Made by a program: the position numbers and the translations under genes
Shown: in pieces, positions 53,353 through 61,580 of the stretch
Numbering within the stretch: the stretch's first letter is position 1
How the letters are laid out: each line of letters begins with the position of its first letter
Notes under the pieces: generated by a model
The model's input: only the letters and a program-made list of their open reading frames with translations
What the model was told of the DNA's origin: nothing
Database searches by the model: none
Origin: Actinocrispum wychmicini
GTDB lineage: Bacteria > Actinomycetota > Actinomycetes > Mycobacteriales > Pseudonocardiaceae
Direction: 5' to 3'
Length of the DNA stretch: 64,000 nucleotides
Assembly: GCF_004345645.1 (NCBI RefSeq)
Contig: NZ_SLWS01000005.1
Location: 744,001 to 808,000, forward strand

Positions 53353-54288
53353 TTGACGGCGGGACGTTCGCTTGGGTTGCTGTTGGGCATTGTCGCCGAC
53401 GGGGTCTTCGGTGATCCGAAGAAAGGCCACCCGGTCGCGCTGTTCGGCGCCGCCGCGGCGCGGCTGGAGCGGATGGCGTACCGCGACCACAAGATCCCCG
53501 GGGCGGTCTACACAGGTGCGCTGGTCGGCTCGGTCGTGGCCCTCGGGGCGGTCGCCGAATGGGCCGGCCGCCGCCGTCCGGCCGTGCGGGTGGTGGCCAC
53601 GGCCGCGGCCACGTGGATCGCGTTGGGCGGGAAGTCCCTGGCCAACGAGGGCACATTGATGGGTCGTTCGCTGAACGACGGCGACGTGGCGGCGGCGCGC
53701 AAGCGTTTGCCCAGCCTGTGCGGCCGGGATCCGCAGGCGCTGGACACGACCGCGTTGGCCCGCGCGACCGTCGAGTCCGTGGCCGAGAACACGTCCGACG
53801 CCGTGGTCGCGCCCCTGTTCTGGGGTGCGCTGTTCGGCGTGCCCGGACTGCTCGGCTACCGGGCCGTGAACACCCTGGACGCCATGGTCGGCCACCGGTC
53901 GCCGCGCTACCTGCGCTTCGGGTGGGCGTCGGCGCGCCTGGACGACGTGGTCAACCTGGTCCCGGCCCGTGCGGCGGCGGCGCTGACCGTGGCCGGTGCG
54001 CCGGTCGTGGGCGGCTCGGCGCTGGGCGCGTGGCAGGCCTGGCAACGGGACGCGGCCGCCCATCCCAGCCCCAACGCCGGCCGGGTGGAGGCGGCGTTCG
54101 CGGGCGCACTGGAGATTCGCCTGGGTGGCCGAACCGTGTACGCCCATGGTGTGGAGGAGCGGCCGGTGTTGGGCACTGGCCGTAGCCCGGACGCGGGTCA
54201 TGTCACTCGCGCGGTTGAACTTTCCCGGGTGGTCGGCGCGCTGGCCGGGGTGGGCGCGGCCTTCGTCGCGTTGATCACTCGACGCTGA
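53353..54288 (+). CDS. cobD: Adenosylcobinamide-phosphate synthase CobD/CbiB
   Basis: This 311-residue membrane protein joins the aminopropanol arm to cobyrinic acid in cobalamin synthesis. It begins with GLLLGIVADGVFGDPKKGHPVALFG, the CobD signature. SLNDGDVAAARKRLPSLCGRDP, VESVAENTSDAVVAPLFW and RAVNTLDAMVGH are further hallmarks. The TTG at 53353 is chosen for its GGGAGG 5 nt upstream. It matches Rv2236c at one end of a conserved block, although two extra genes (hxlR and nmrA-like) separate it from SURF1 here. Confidence 0.93.
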   Translation: MTAGRSLGLLLGIVADGVFGDPKKGHPVALFGAAAARLERMAYRDHKIPGAVYTGALVGSVVALGAVAEWAGRRRPAVRVVATAAATWIALGGKSLANEGTLMGRSLNDGDVAAARKRLPSLCGRDPQALDTTALARATVESVAENTSDAVVAPLFWGALFGVPGLLGYRAVNTLDAMVGHRSPRYLRFGWASARLDDVVNLVPARAAAALTVAGAPVVGGSALGAWQAWQRDAAAHPSPNAGRVEAAFAGALEIRLGGRTVYAHGVEERPVLGTGRSPDAGHVTRAVELSRVVGALAGVGAAFVALITRR

Positions 54289-54904
54289 GGGCTCCGCGCA
54301 GTGTGTTCAGGGCGGCGTGGGCGACCGAATGGTCACCCGTGACGGCCCGGATGGCTGAGATGTCCATCGGGTGCCCGGACATGAACCGGTAGAGGTCGCC
54401 GGCTGGCATGGTGATCGACGCGTGCGCGTCCGTCGGTCTGGTGTGGACGACCAATGTGGACCGGCTGGCGGTCAGGGCGAAGACCTCGCCGTCGATGAGC
54501 AGTTCGCAGACGTGGCCGTCGGGGATGGCCGTCGGCCGGCCGGCGGCGCTCAGCAGCACCCAGGCGGGCCGCACCTCGTCGGTTTCGAGCGTTGGCGAAC
54601 CGTACTCGACTCCCCATCTGCGTAGCTTGGCCATGGCTGGGCGCAGAGCGAGACCGGCCCTGGTCAACTCGTACACGGTGGCGACGCCCGGCGGTGGCAG
54701 CGTGGTCTTGCTGATCACGCCGGCTTCCTGCAGGTCCCGCAGCCGGCCGGCGAGCAGGTTCGTGGGGATGCCCGGCAGCCCGGCCAGCAGGTCGCTGTAG
54801 CGCCGCGGCCCGACTGCCAGCTCGCGGACGATCAGCATGCTCCAGCGTTCGCCGACCACATCCAGCGCCCTGGCCAGCGGGCAAACCTGTCCGTACCTCT
54901 TCAC
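54275..54904 (-). CDS. HxlR-family transcriptional regulator
   Basis: This 209-residue regulator has the HxlR winged helix in residues 1-100: the redox-type Cys in YGQVCPLARALDVVGERW, RELAVGPRRYSDLLAGLPGIPTNLL and LTRAGLALRPAMAKLRRWG. A C-terminal SCP2-like domain of about 90 residues follows (VCELLIDGEVFALTAS). The start GTG at 54904 has no ribosome site and lies within an inverted repeat. It is divergent from the NmrA-like reductase, the probable target. Its last codons overlap the convergent cobD 3' end by 14 bp. Confidence 0.88.
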   Translation of the reverse strand: MKRYGQVCPLARALDVVGERWSMLIVRELAVGPRRYSDLLAGLPGIPTNLLAGRLRDLQEAGVISKTTLPPPGVATVYELTRAGLALRPAMAKLRRWGVEYGSPTLETDEVRPAWVLLSAAGRPTAIPDGHVCELLIDGEVFALTASRSTLVVHTRPTDAHASITMPAGDLYRFMSGHPMDISAIRAVTGDHSVAHAALNTLRGALSVE

Positions 54905-54957
54905 TTGACGAAGTGTACCAGCTGATGCATAAAATCAAGCCTCCACTTCATTTTATC
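54902..54957. promoter_or_regulatory. Inverted repeats in the hxlR / nmrA-like divergent promoter
   Basis: This A/T-rich gap holds CACTT-GACG-AAGTG (54902-54915) and a larger imperfect repeat, CATAAAATCAAG (54928-54939) against CTTCATTTTATC (54946-54957), pairing at 10 of 12 positions. The second overlaps the likely promoter of the NmrA-like gene and the first covers the hxlR start, as expected for autoregulation plus target control. Confidence 0.5.
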
Positions 54958-54970
54958 AAGGAGGCTGGTC

Positions 54971-55858
54971 ATGGCTGGAATCGTGCTGGTGACGGGCGCG
55001 GCAGGTGGGGCGCAGGGCGCGACCGGGCGGCTCGTCACCGAGCTGCTGCTGGCCCGCGGCGTCACCGTCCGCGCGTTCGTGCGCAAGCTGGACGAACGAG
55101 CCGAGCGGCTGCGCGCGCTCGGCGCCGAGCTGGCCGTCGGCGACCTGCGGGAGATCGCGGACGTCCAGCAGGCGCTGACCGACGTCGACCAGGTGTTCTT
55201 CACGTATCCCGTGGTGGACGGCCTGTTGGACGCCACCGCGGTGATGGCCGCGGCCGCGCACCTGGCCGGCGTGCGGCGGTTGGTGGAGGTGTCCCAGCTG
55301 TCGCCGAGGATCGAAGCGATCAGCCCGCGCACCCGGCAGCACTGGGTGTCCGAGCGGGTCTTCGACCACGCCGACGTGGGCGCGATCCACCTGCGCGCCA
55401 CCGTCTTCTACGAGAACCTCCGTGCCCTCGCCCTGGTCGGCGCCCCCAACGGTGAGCTCGCGGTCCCGCTGGGGCCCGCTGACAACAAGCTCCCGTTGAT
55501 AGCGGGCCCGGACGTGGCCCGGGTCGCCGCCGCTCTGCTGGCCGAGCCACACAAACCGGCGGAGCCGTACTACCGCCTGATCGGCGCGGTGATGAGGATC
55601 GACGAGATCGTCGCCGAGTTCGCCAAGGCCCTCAACACGCCACTGGCCTACGTCGACATCGACAACCAGGAATGGGCCGACCAAACCCGTGCCCGTGGCG
55701 CCGAGGAACACACTGTGCAGCACCTGTCCAAGCTGTGGCAGATCTTCAGCAACCCCGCCTACCAGCGGACGACCTTCGCCGTGACCCCGGCCATCGAAGA
55801 GATCACCGGTGCCGAACCGGAAGGTCTCGGCGAGTTCCTCGCCAAGAACCTAGGTTGA
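54971..55858 (+). CDS. NmrA-like NAD(P)-binding oxidoreductase
   Basis: This 295-residue atypical SDR has the nucleotide motif VLVTGAAGGAQGATGRLV, in which the usual GxxGxxG is extended, plus VTVRAFVRKLDERAERL and VGDLREIADVQQALTDVDQVFFTYP. It resembles NmrA/azoreductase-like quinone-sensing or reducing proteins. The ATG at 54971 follows AAGGAGG. It is divergent from and probably repressed by the HxlR regulator. It overlaps the convergent SURF1 gene by 9 bp. The substrate is unknown. Confidence 0.83.
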   Translation: MAGIVLVTGAAGGAQGATGRLVTELLLARGVTVRAFVRKLDERAERLRALGAELAVGDLREIADVQQALTDVDQVFFTYPVVDGLLDATAVMAAAAHLAGVRRLVEVSQLSPRIEAISPRTRQHWVSERVFDHADVGAIHLRATVFYENLRALALVGAPNGELAVPLGPADNKLPLIAGPDVARVAAALLAEPHKPAEPYYRLIGAVMRIDEIVAEFAKALNTPLAYVDIDNQEWADQTRARGAEEHTVQHLSKLWQIFSNPAYQRTTFAVTPAIEEITGAEPEGLGEFLAKNLG

Positions 55859-56641
55859 CATGGCGGCGCGTTCGGCGGCCTCTTCCTCGGCGACCATCTC
55901 GGCCACCGACCGGCGCCGCGGCCGCTGGCCCGTCAACGCGCCACCCGGCCGCAGTTCGCGCCACGTGAAGTAGATCCAACCGAGGACGGCCATGCCGCCG
56001 AACGCGATCCACTGCAGCGCGTACGACAGGAACGGCCCGGAGTCCAGTTCCGGCAACGGAAGCGCCCCGAGCGCACCCGGCGTCTTGTCCTCCAGTTGCA
56101 GGTAACCGGGCTGGATCGGCAATCCCGTGGCCTGCGCCACCACGCGGGAGTCCACCGCCCACGCCTGGCGCTTGCCCTGCGTGGAGTCGTCGGTGAAGGC
56201 GCTCCTGTTCTTCGGGTCGGTCTCGTCGGCACGCACCCGCCCGGTCACCGTCACCTGGCCGGCCGGCGGCGCCGGGTACGCCGGCACCCGGGACTGCTCG
56301 GGTCGCAGGAAGCCACGGTCGATCATGACGATCTGGCCGTTGGCCTGCCGGAACGGGACCATCACCTCGTACGCCGGCTCGCCCTGGACGGTCCGCAGCC
56401 GGGCGACGATCTCGTCCTTGCCCAGGAACTCGCCGGTGACGGTGGCCAGCCGCCACTCCGGCATCCCCGCGCGCAGCGGCTCGGCGGGCGCCTTCTTGGC
56501 CGCGGTGATCTGGTCGTTCGTGGTCTCCCGCTCGGTGTTCCGGCCGAACTGCCAGGGCGAGAGCAGCGTGAAGCAGGCGACCGCGAACGCGATCACCACC
56601 AACGACAGGCTCAGGTACCCGGGCCGGAGCAGGTTCCGCAC
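55850..56641 (-). CDS. SURF1-family protein (cytochrome oxidase assembly)
   Basis: This 263-residue protein has two membrane helices, LSLSLVVIAFAVACFTLLSPWQFG at the N-terminus (with the conserved W-Q-F-x-R) and FLSYALQWIAFGGMAVLGWIYF near residue 215. The loop between carries VMIDRGFLRPEQ and GRVRADE, the SURF1 pattern. It assists heme a insertion into cytochrome c oxidase. The start is a GTG at 56641. It corresponds to Rv2235. The C-terminal cytoplasmic tail is Ala/Glu-rich. Confidence 0.9.
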   Translation of the reverse strand: MRNLLRPGYLSLSLVVIAFAVACFTLLSPWQFGRNTERETTNDQITAAKKAPAEPLRAGMPEWRLATVTGEFLGKDEIVARLRTVQGEPAYEVMVPFRQANGQIVMIDRGFLRPEQSRVPAYPAPPAGQVTVTGRVRADETDPKNRSAFTDDSTQGKRQAWAVDSRVVAQATGLPIQPGYLQLEDKTPGALGALPLPELDSGPFLSYALQWIAFGGMAVLGWIYFTWRELRPGGALTGQRPRRRSVAEMVAEEEAAERAAMST

Positions 56642-56662
56642 GCCTCCACGGTAACCACCGGC

Positions 56663-57478
56663 CTAGGCCGCGCGCAGCCAGGCCCGTGCCGCGGACATCG
56701 CCTGGGTCGCGTAGCCGCCGCCGAAGAGGACGGTATGCACCAGCAGCGGGAAGAGTTGGTGCAGGGCGACTCGTTGCCGCCAGCCGTCGGCCAGCGGGTA
56801 CACCTCGTGGTACGCGCCGAGCACCCGGTCAAGCAACGGGCACCCGAAGAGTTGCAGCATGGCCAGGTCGGTCTCGCGGTGGCCGCCGTGGGCGGCGGGG
56901 TCGATCAGCCAGGCGCGGCCGTCCGTGGCCCAGTGCACGTTCCCGGACCACAGGTCGCCGTGCAGCCGGGCCGGGGGTTCGACGGGAACGTCGGTGAGGG
57001 TCGCGCACACCGCGTCGAACGTCTCCGCAGGCAGCCCGGCCTGCCGTACGTACGGCTCGATCCGTTGGGTGGCATAGAACTCAGCCCATGTGCTGGCCGG
57101 GATGTCAGTCATCGGTGCCATGCTGATCCAGGCGTCGGCCGGACCGTCCGGCGGCGGCGAACCGAACGCGGGCGCCCCCGCGCGGTGCATCGCCGCCAGG
57201 CCGCGGCCGAGCGCCTCGGCGTCGCGCGGCTGGCCCGGTTCGACCTGTTCGATCACCAACCACTCGTCGTCGTGCGCGCGAACAGCCGGGGTGAGCACGG
57301 CCTCGCCGATCCACTCCAGGGACTTCGCCTCGGCCAGGACCGCGGTCGGGTGCGTGTGCCGTTTGGCGACGACCAGGTCGCCGTCTTCGAGTTCCACCTC
57401 GTAGACGTCACCGCCGAGCCGGTGCGCCCCGATGGCCGGGACCCCGGTGAGCTCGGTGACGGCCGCCAGCGGCGTCAC
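56663..57478 (-). CDS. Fructosamine/ketoamine kinase family protein
   Basis: This 271-residue FN3K-family kinase has the ATP-Lys region DLVVAKRHTHPTAVLAEA, the catalytic loop RLHGDLWSGNVHW near residue 187 and metal motif WLIDPAAHGGHRETDLAML. The GTG at 57478 overlaps the stop of the LMW phosphatase (GTGA). Bacterial FN3K genes often accompany such phosphatases, and together they are thought to repair ribulosamine or erythrulosamine adducts on proteins. It probably phosphorylates sugar-derived ketoamines to trigger deglycation. Confidence 0.9.
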   Translation of the reverse strand: MTPLAAVTELTGVPAIGAHRLGGDVYEVELEDGDLVVAKRHTHPTAVLAEAKSLEWIGEAVLTPAVRAHDDEWLVIEQVEPGQPRDAEALGRGLAAMHRAGAPAFGSPPPDGPADAWISMAPMTDIPASTWAEFYATQRIEPYVRQAGLPAETFDAVCATLTDVPVEPPARLHGDLWSGNVHWATDGRAWLIDPAAHGGHRETDLAMLQLFGCPLLDRVLGAYHEVYPLADGWRQRVALHQLFPLLVHTVLFGGGYATQAMSAARAWLRAA

Positions 57479-57927
57479 AGGTTCTCTCGTACCCACTGGA
57501 TCAGGCCGGGAGTGGCCGCTTCGATCATCCGGAGCACGACTTCGAAGTCGTCGACGCCGTCGTAGTACGGGTCGGGCACGTTCAGGTCGGTGCCCGCGTC
57601 CGGGTCGAACGACCGGAACATCCGGACCTTGTCCGGGTCGGTCATCCCGCGCAACGCCCGGTAGTGCCCGGTGTCCATGGCCAGCAGCAGGTCGGCGGCC
57701 AGGTGCTCGGGCCCGACCTGGGCGGCCATGTGCTCGGCCGGGTAGCCGTGGTCGAGCAGGACCTTCTGGGCCCGCGAGTCGGCCGGTTCGCCCACGTGCC
57801 AGGCGCCGGTGCCGGCACTCGTCACTTCGACGTCGTCCAGGCCCGCGCGACGCAGGTGTTCGCCGACCACCAGGGCGGCGATCGGGGACCGGCAGATGTT
57901 TCCGGTGCAGATGAATGCCAGGCGCAC
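57475..57927 (-). CDS. Low-molecular-weight protein tyrosine phosphatase (PtpA-like)
   Basis: This 150-residue phosphatase has the N-terminal P-loop FICTGNICRSPIA (C-x5-R, residues 7-13). Its general acid is in NVPDPYYDG near residue 117. The start is GTG 57927. An in-frame upstream extension exists but lacks family sequence. It is the first gene of a two-gene operon with the ketoamine kinase and divergent from the cobC-like gene, matching the ptpA (Rv2234) position. It may act on phosphotyrosine or, given its partner, on ketoamine sugar phosphates. Confidence 0.92.
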   Translation of the reverse strand: MRLAFICTGNICRSPIAALVVGEHLRRAGLDDVEVTSAGTGAWHVGEPADSRAQKVLLDHGYPAEHMAAQVGPEHLAADLLLAMDTGHYRALRGMTDPDKVRMFRSFDPDAGTDLNVPDPYYDGVDDFEVVLRMIEAATPGLIQWVRENL

Positions 57928-57964
57928 GAATGACCACCCTACCCATGCGCCTAAGCTCTCCCCG

Positions 57965-58981
57965 ATGACCAGCGAAGACCTGAGGCACCACGGCGACAGG
58001 GACACCGCGCCGGGCATGCTGGACTTCGCGGTCAACGTCTGGCTGCCGGCGCCGCCGCGTTGGCTGCGGGACCGGCTGGCGGCGGCCATCGACCGGCTCG
58101 CCACGTATCCGTCCGACGTGGACGACCTGGCCGCCCGGGAAGCCGTCGCGGCACGTCACGGCCGTGGACCGGACGAGGTGCTGGTGCTCAACGGCTCGGC
58201 TGAGGGGTTCGCGCTGCTGCCGAACCTGCGGCCCCGGCTGGCCGCGATCGTGCATCCGCAGTTCACCGAGCCCGAGGTCGCGCTACGGACCGCGGGTGTC
58301 CCCGTGCGGCGGGTGATGCTGTCCGGGGACTACGTCCTGCGGCCCGAGCTGGTGCCCGACGAGGCCGACATGGTGGTGATCGGCAACCCGACCAACCCGA
58401 CATCGGTCACGCATCCGGCCGCGCTGATCCGGCGGCTGGCCCGGCCGGGCCGGATCGTCGTGGTCGACGAGGCGTTCATGGATGCGATCCCGGGCGAGCC
58501 CGAATCGCTGTCCGGCGACCCGCGGGTCCTGGTGTTCCGCAGTCTCACCAAGACGTGGGCGCTGGCCGGGCTGCGCGCGGGTTACGCTCTGGGTGCGCCG
58601 GAGGTGCTCGCCCGGCTGGCCGTCGACCGTCCACAGTGGCCTGTGGGGTCGCTCGTGCTGGAGGCCGTGTCGGTGTGCTGCTCGCCGGGCGCGGTCGCGG
58701 AGTCCACCGAGATGGCCCGAAAAGCCTTGGCGGACAAGGACGACTTCGTGACAGCGTTGACCGCCGCCGGCATCGAGATCGTGGTCGGACCGACCGCGCC
58801 CTTCGTGCTCGTCCGCGTCCCGGACGGCCGCCGGCTGCGGGAAGCGTTACGGGACAGGAAGATCGCGGTCCGGCGGGGCGAGACGTTCCCCGGGTTGACG
58901 GTCGACCACATCAGGCTCGCGGTTCGGCCGCAGGCGGAGACCACACGACTGCTGGAGGCATGGCGTGACTACGGTCGGTGA
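57965..58981 (+). CDS. cobC: CobC-like PLP-dependent aminotransferase (Rv2231c family)
   Basis: This 338-residue class I/II aminotransferase is related to histidinol-phosphate aminotransferase and threonine-phosphate decarboxylase. The substrate loop is DFAVNVWLPAPP, then NGSAEGFALLP. VVIGNPTNPTSVT precedes VVDEAFMD, and the PLP lysine is in RSLTKTWALAGLRAGYALG near residue 200. It may supply aminopropanol phosphate for cobalamin, in line with cobD in the same block. The alternative is an amino-acid aminotransferase. The start is ATG 57965. The NIF3 gene begins 17 bp before its end. Confidence 0.87.
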   Translation: MTSEDLRHHGDRDTAPGMLDFAVNVWLPAPPRWLRDRLAAAIDRLATYPSDVDDLAAREAVAARHGRGPDEVLVLNGSAEGFALLPNLRPRLAAIVHPQFTEPEVALRTAGVPVRRVMLSGDYVLRPELVPDEADMVVIGNPTNPTSVTHPAALIRRLARPGRIVVVDEAFMDAIPGEPESLSGDPRVLVFRSLTKTWALAGLRAGYALGAPEVLARLAVDRPQWPVGSLVLEAVSVCCSPGAVAESTEMARKALADKDDFVTALTAAGIEIVVGPTAPFVLVRVPDGRRLREALRDRKIAVRRGETFPGLTVDHIRLAVRPQAETTRLLEAWRDYGR

Positions 58982-59780
58982 AGTCGTGGCGGCGCTGGAG
59001 GCCGCGTACCCGCCGGACCTCGCCGAACCGTGGGACGCGGTCGGCCTGGTCTGCGGCGATCCCGCGGAGCCCGCCGGCCGGGTTCTGGTCTGCGTCGACC
59101 CGGTGGACTCCACAGTGGACGAAGCGGTCGAACTGGGCGCCGGAATGCTCGTCGCCCACCATCCGTTGCTGCTGAAGGGTGTCCACGGCGTCCCGGCGAG
59201 TACCCCCAAGGGTAGCCTGGTGCACCGGCTGATCAGGGCGAACGTGGCCTTGTACTGCGCGCACACGAGCGCTGACTCCGCGTCGCCTGGCGTGTCCGAC
59301 GCGTTGGCGCAGACGATCGGACTGACCGTGCGGGGACCGCTCAGCGGTGACGGCCCGACCGGTCTCGGCCGGGTGGGTGACCTGCCGCGACCGGTGCCGT
59401 TCAACGAGTTCGTCCGGCTGGTCGCCGCCAAGCTGCCGCGCACTGTGACTGGTGTCCGCGGCGCCGGCGACCCAGATCGTCTCATTAGGACGGTCGCGGT
59501 CTGTGGTGGCGCCGGTGACTCGCTGCTTGCCGACGCCACCCGAGCCGGTGTGGACGCGTACGTCACGGCCGATCTCCGCCACCATGTCGCCGGCGAGCAC
59601 CTCGACTCGACGAGCGACGCACCCGCCCTGGTCGACGTCGCGCACTGGGCCAGCGAGTGGCCGTGGTGCGACCAGGCGGCGGGCGTCCTGCGCGCCGCCT
59701 TCGGGGGTAACGTCGACATTCACGTCTCCACCCGCCGTACCGACCCTTGGACCCTCCGGGAGGACAGTCTTGAAAGCTGA
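58965..59780 (+). CDS. NIF3-like dinuclear metal-centre protein
   Basis: This 271-residue member of the NIF3/DUF34 family shows metal ligands in LVAHHPLLLKG (residues about 64-74), ALYCAHTSADSA, and the C-terminal YVTADLRHH with LVDVAHWASEW. AEPWDAVGLVCGD is the N-terminal signature. The start is GTG 58965 within the aminotransferase end. It is conserved as Rv2230c between cobC and the zinc-ribbon gene. The biochemical role is undefined despite near-universal occurrence. Confidence 0.92.
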   Translation: MTTVGEVVAALEAAYPPDLAEPWDAVGLVCGDPAEPAGRVLVCVDPVDSTVDEAVELGAGMLVAHHPLLLKGVHGVPASTPKGSLVHRLIRANVALYCAHTSADSASPGVSDALAQTIGLTVRGPLSGDGPTGLGRVGDLPRPVPFNEFVRLVAAKLPRTVTGVRGAGDPDRLIRTVAVCGGAGDSLLADATRAGVDAYVTADLRHHVAGEHLDSTSDAPALVDVAHWASEWPWCDQAAGVLRAAFGGNVDIHVSTRRTDPWTLREDSLES

Positions 59781-60507
59781 CCCAGCAGTACAGCGCCAGC
59801 TCCTGGACCTGGCCGAGGCCGACGGCGAGCTGGCGCGGATCGAGCACCGCCGCCGCACGCTGCCGGAGATCGCCGAGATCGTGGCGGCGGAGAAGGCCGT
59901 GCAGGGGCGCAGGGACGCGCAGGTCGCTGTCCGCACCCAGGTCGACGACCTGGACCGCGAGGTCAAGCGGCAGGAGAAGGAGATCGACGCGGTCCGGTCG
60001 CGCTCCGACCGGGACAACAAGCTGCTCCAGTCGGGCACGGTCGCGGCCAAGCAGATGACCGACCTCGAACACGAGATCGCCACCCTGCGGCGCCGGCAGG
60101 GCGCCCTTGAGGACGACCTGCTGGAGCTGATGGAACGCCGTGAGGCGCTGGAGATGGACGTCCAGCACACCGAGGTCGAACTGGCCAAGGCCGAGGCCGC
60201 CGTGACGGACGCGTCGTCGCGTCGGGACGAGGTTTTCGCCGACCTTGAGACCCAGGAGGCCCGCTCGTCCGCGCACCGCGAGGGCCTGCTGCCGAAGTTC
60301 TCCGCGGAACTGCTGGCCCTGTACAACCGGGTTCGTGAACAGAAGGGCACGGGCGCCGCGCTGTTGCGGTCGCGCCGGTGTGGGGCGTGTCGGTTGGAGC
60401 TGGACCGGTCGGTGATCGCGCAGATCAAGGCGGCGCCGCCGGACGAGGTCGTCCGGTGTGAGGAATGCGGCGCGATTCTGGTTCGTACTCCGGAGTCCGG
60501 TCTGTGA
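59770..60507 (+). CDS. Coiled-coil zinc-ribbon protein (Rv2229c family)
   Basis: This 245-residue protein starts at TTG 59770, with GGGAGG 7 nt upstream inside the NIF3 end. Residues about 10-180 form long alpha-helical coiled coils (IEHRRRTLPEIAEIVAAE, VDDLDREVKRQEKEIDAV). The C-terminal zinc ribbon has CGACRLEL and CEECGAIL (CxxC pairs, residues about 200-237). It belongs to the actinobacterial family beside NIF3 and RNase H. It probably binds nucleic acid or acts as an adaptor; the function is unknown. Confidence 0.9.
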   Translation: MKADPAVQRQLLDLAEADGELARIEHRRRTLPEIAEIVAAEKAVQGRRDAQVAVRTQVDDLDREVKRQEKEIDAVRSRSDRDNKLLQSGTVAAKQMTDLEHEIATLRRRQGALEDDLLELMERREALEMDVQHTEVELAKAEAAVTDASSRRDEVFADLETQEARSSAHREGLLPKFSAELLALYNRVREQKGTGAALLRSRRCGACRLELDRSVIAQIKAAPPDEVVRCEECGAILVRTPESGL

Positions 60508-61580
60508 GAACAAGGATCGAAGCCGACGGCGGTTCCCGGGGCAATCCGGGGCCTGCCGGCTACGGCGCGGTCGTGTTCGACGACGAAAGCTCAGTGCTCG
60601 CCGAACGTTCCGCGAGTATCGGGGTAGCCACCAACAACGTGGCCGAGTACCAGGGCCTGATCGCCGGGCTGACGGCGGCGCTGGATCTGGGCGCGACCGA
60701 GGCCGAGGTCCGGATGGACTCCAAGCTCGTGGTGGAGCAGATGTCCGGTCGCTGGCAGGTCAAGCACCCGTCGATGCAGTCGCTCGCCCGCGAGGCCCGC
60801 GAACTGGTCGGCAAGTTCGACCGGGTCACGTTCGAGTGGATCCCGCGTGAGCTGAACAAGCACGCCGACCGGCTGGCCAACGAGGCCATGGACGCGGCCG
60901 AAGACCGGCCGACGCCGACCCGCTGGACCGGCGCCAAGGGCAAGCCGACCCGGATGTTGTTGCTGCGGCACGGACAGACGGCGATGTCGGTGGAACGCCG
61001 CTACTCCGGCCGCGGCGAACCGCCGCTGACCCCGTTGGGGGAACACCAGGCCCGTGCCGCCGCCGCCCGACTGTCCGCAATGGACAGTGTGGACGGTTCG
61101 ACGCCGATCGTCTCGTCACCCTTGGGGCGCACCCGGCAGACCGCCCAGGCTGTCGCGGACGCGACCGGCGGCCAGGTGACGATGCACGACGGGCTGATCG
61201 AGACCGACTTCGGCCGGTGGGAAGGCCTGACCTTCGCCGAAGCCGCCGAACGCGACCCGGACCTCCATCGCCGCTGGCTGACCAACGCCTCGGTGCCCGC
61301 CCCGGGCGGTGAGAGCTTCGACACGGTGTTCAACCGGGTACGGACCACCATGGACGACCTGATCGCGACCCACGGCGGCCGGACGATCGTCCTGGTCAGC
61401 CACGTCACGCCGATCAAGTCGCTGCTGCGGTTCGCCCTGGACACCGGCCCGTCGCTGCTCTACCGGCTGCACCTCGACCTGGCCTCACTGTCCATTGTGG
61501 AGTTCTACCCGGACGGGAACGCCTCAGTCCGGTTGGTCAACGACATCTCCCATCATCATCCGGACGAACGCGGCGAGTGA
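60504..61580 (+). CDS. Bifunctional RNase HI / CobC-type phosphatase
   Basis: This 358-residue fusion starts at GTG 60504, overlapping the zinc-ribbon stop. The N-terminal RNase H domain (about 1-140) shows EADGGSRGNPGPAGYG, the Glu in NVAEYQGLIAGL and RMDSKLVVEQ, with WIPRELNKHADRLAN. The C-terminal histidine-phosphatase domain (about 150-355) shows LLLRHGQTAMS, RYSGRGEPPLT and VLVSHVTPIKSLL. Homologues (Rv2228c) have RNase HI and alpha-ribazole phosphatase activity, linking it to cobalamin synthesis with cobD and cobC nearby. Its 3' end overlaps the convergent gene by 57 bp. Confidence 0.94.
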   Translation: MRTRIEADGGSRGNPGPAGYGAVVFDDESSVLAERSASIGVATNNVAEYQGLIAGLTAALDLGATEAEVRMDSKLVVEQMSGRWQVKHPSMQSLAREARELVGKFDRVTFEWIPRELNKHADRLANEAMDAAEDRPTPTRWTGAKGKPTRMLLLRHGQTAMSVERRYSGRGEPPLTPLGEHQARAAAARLSAMDSVDGSTPIVSSPLGRTRQTAQAVADATGGQVTMHDGLIETDFGRWEGLTFAEAAERDPDLHRRWLTNASVPAPGGESFDTVFNRVRTTMDDLIATHGGRTIVLVSHVTPIKSLLRFALDTGPSLLYRLHLDLASLSIVEFYPDGNASVRLVNDISHHHPDERGE

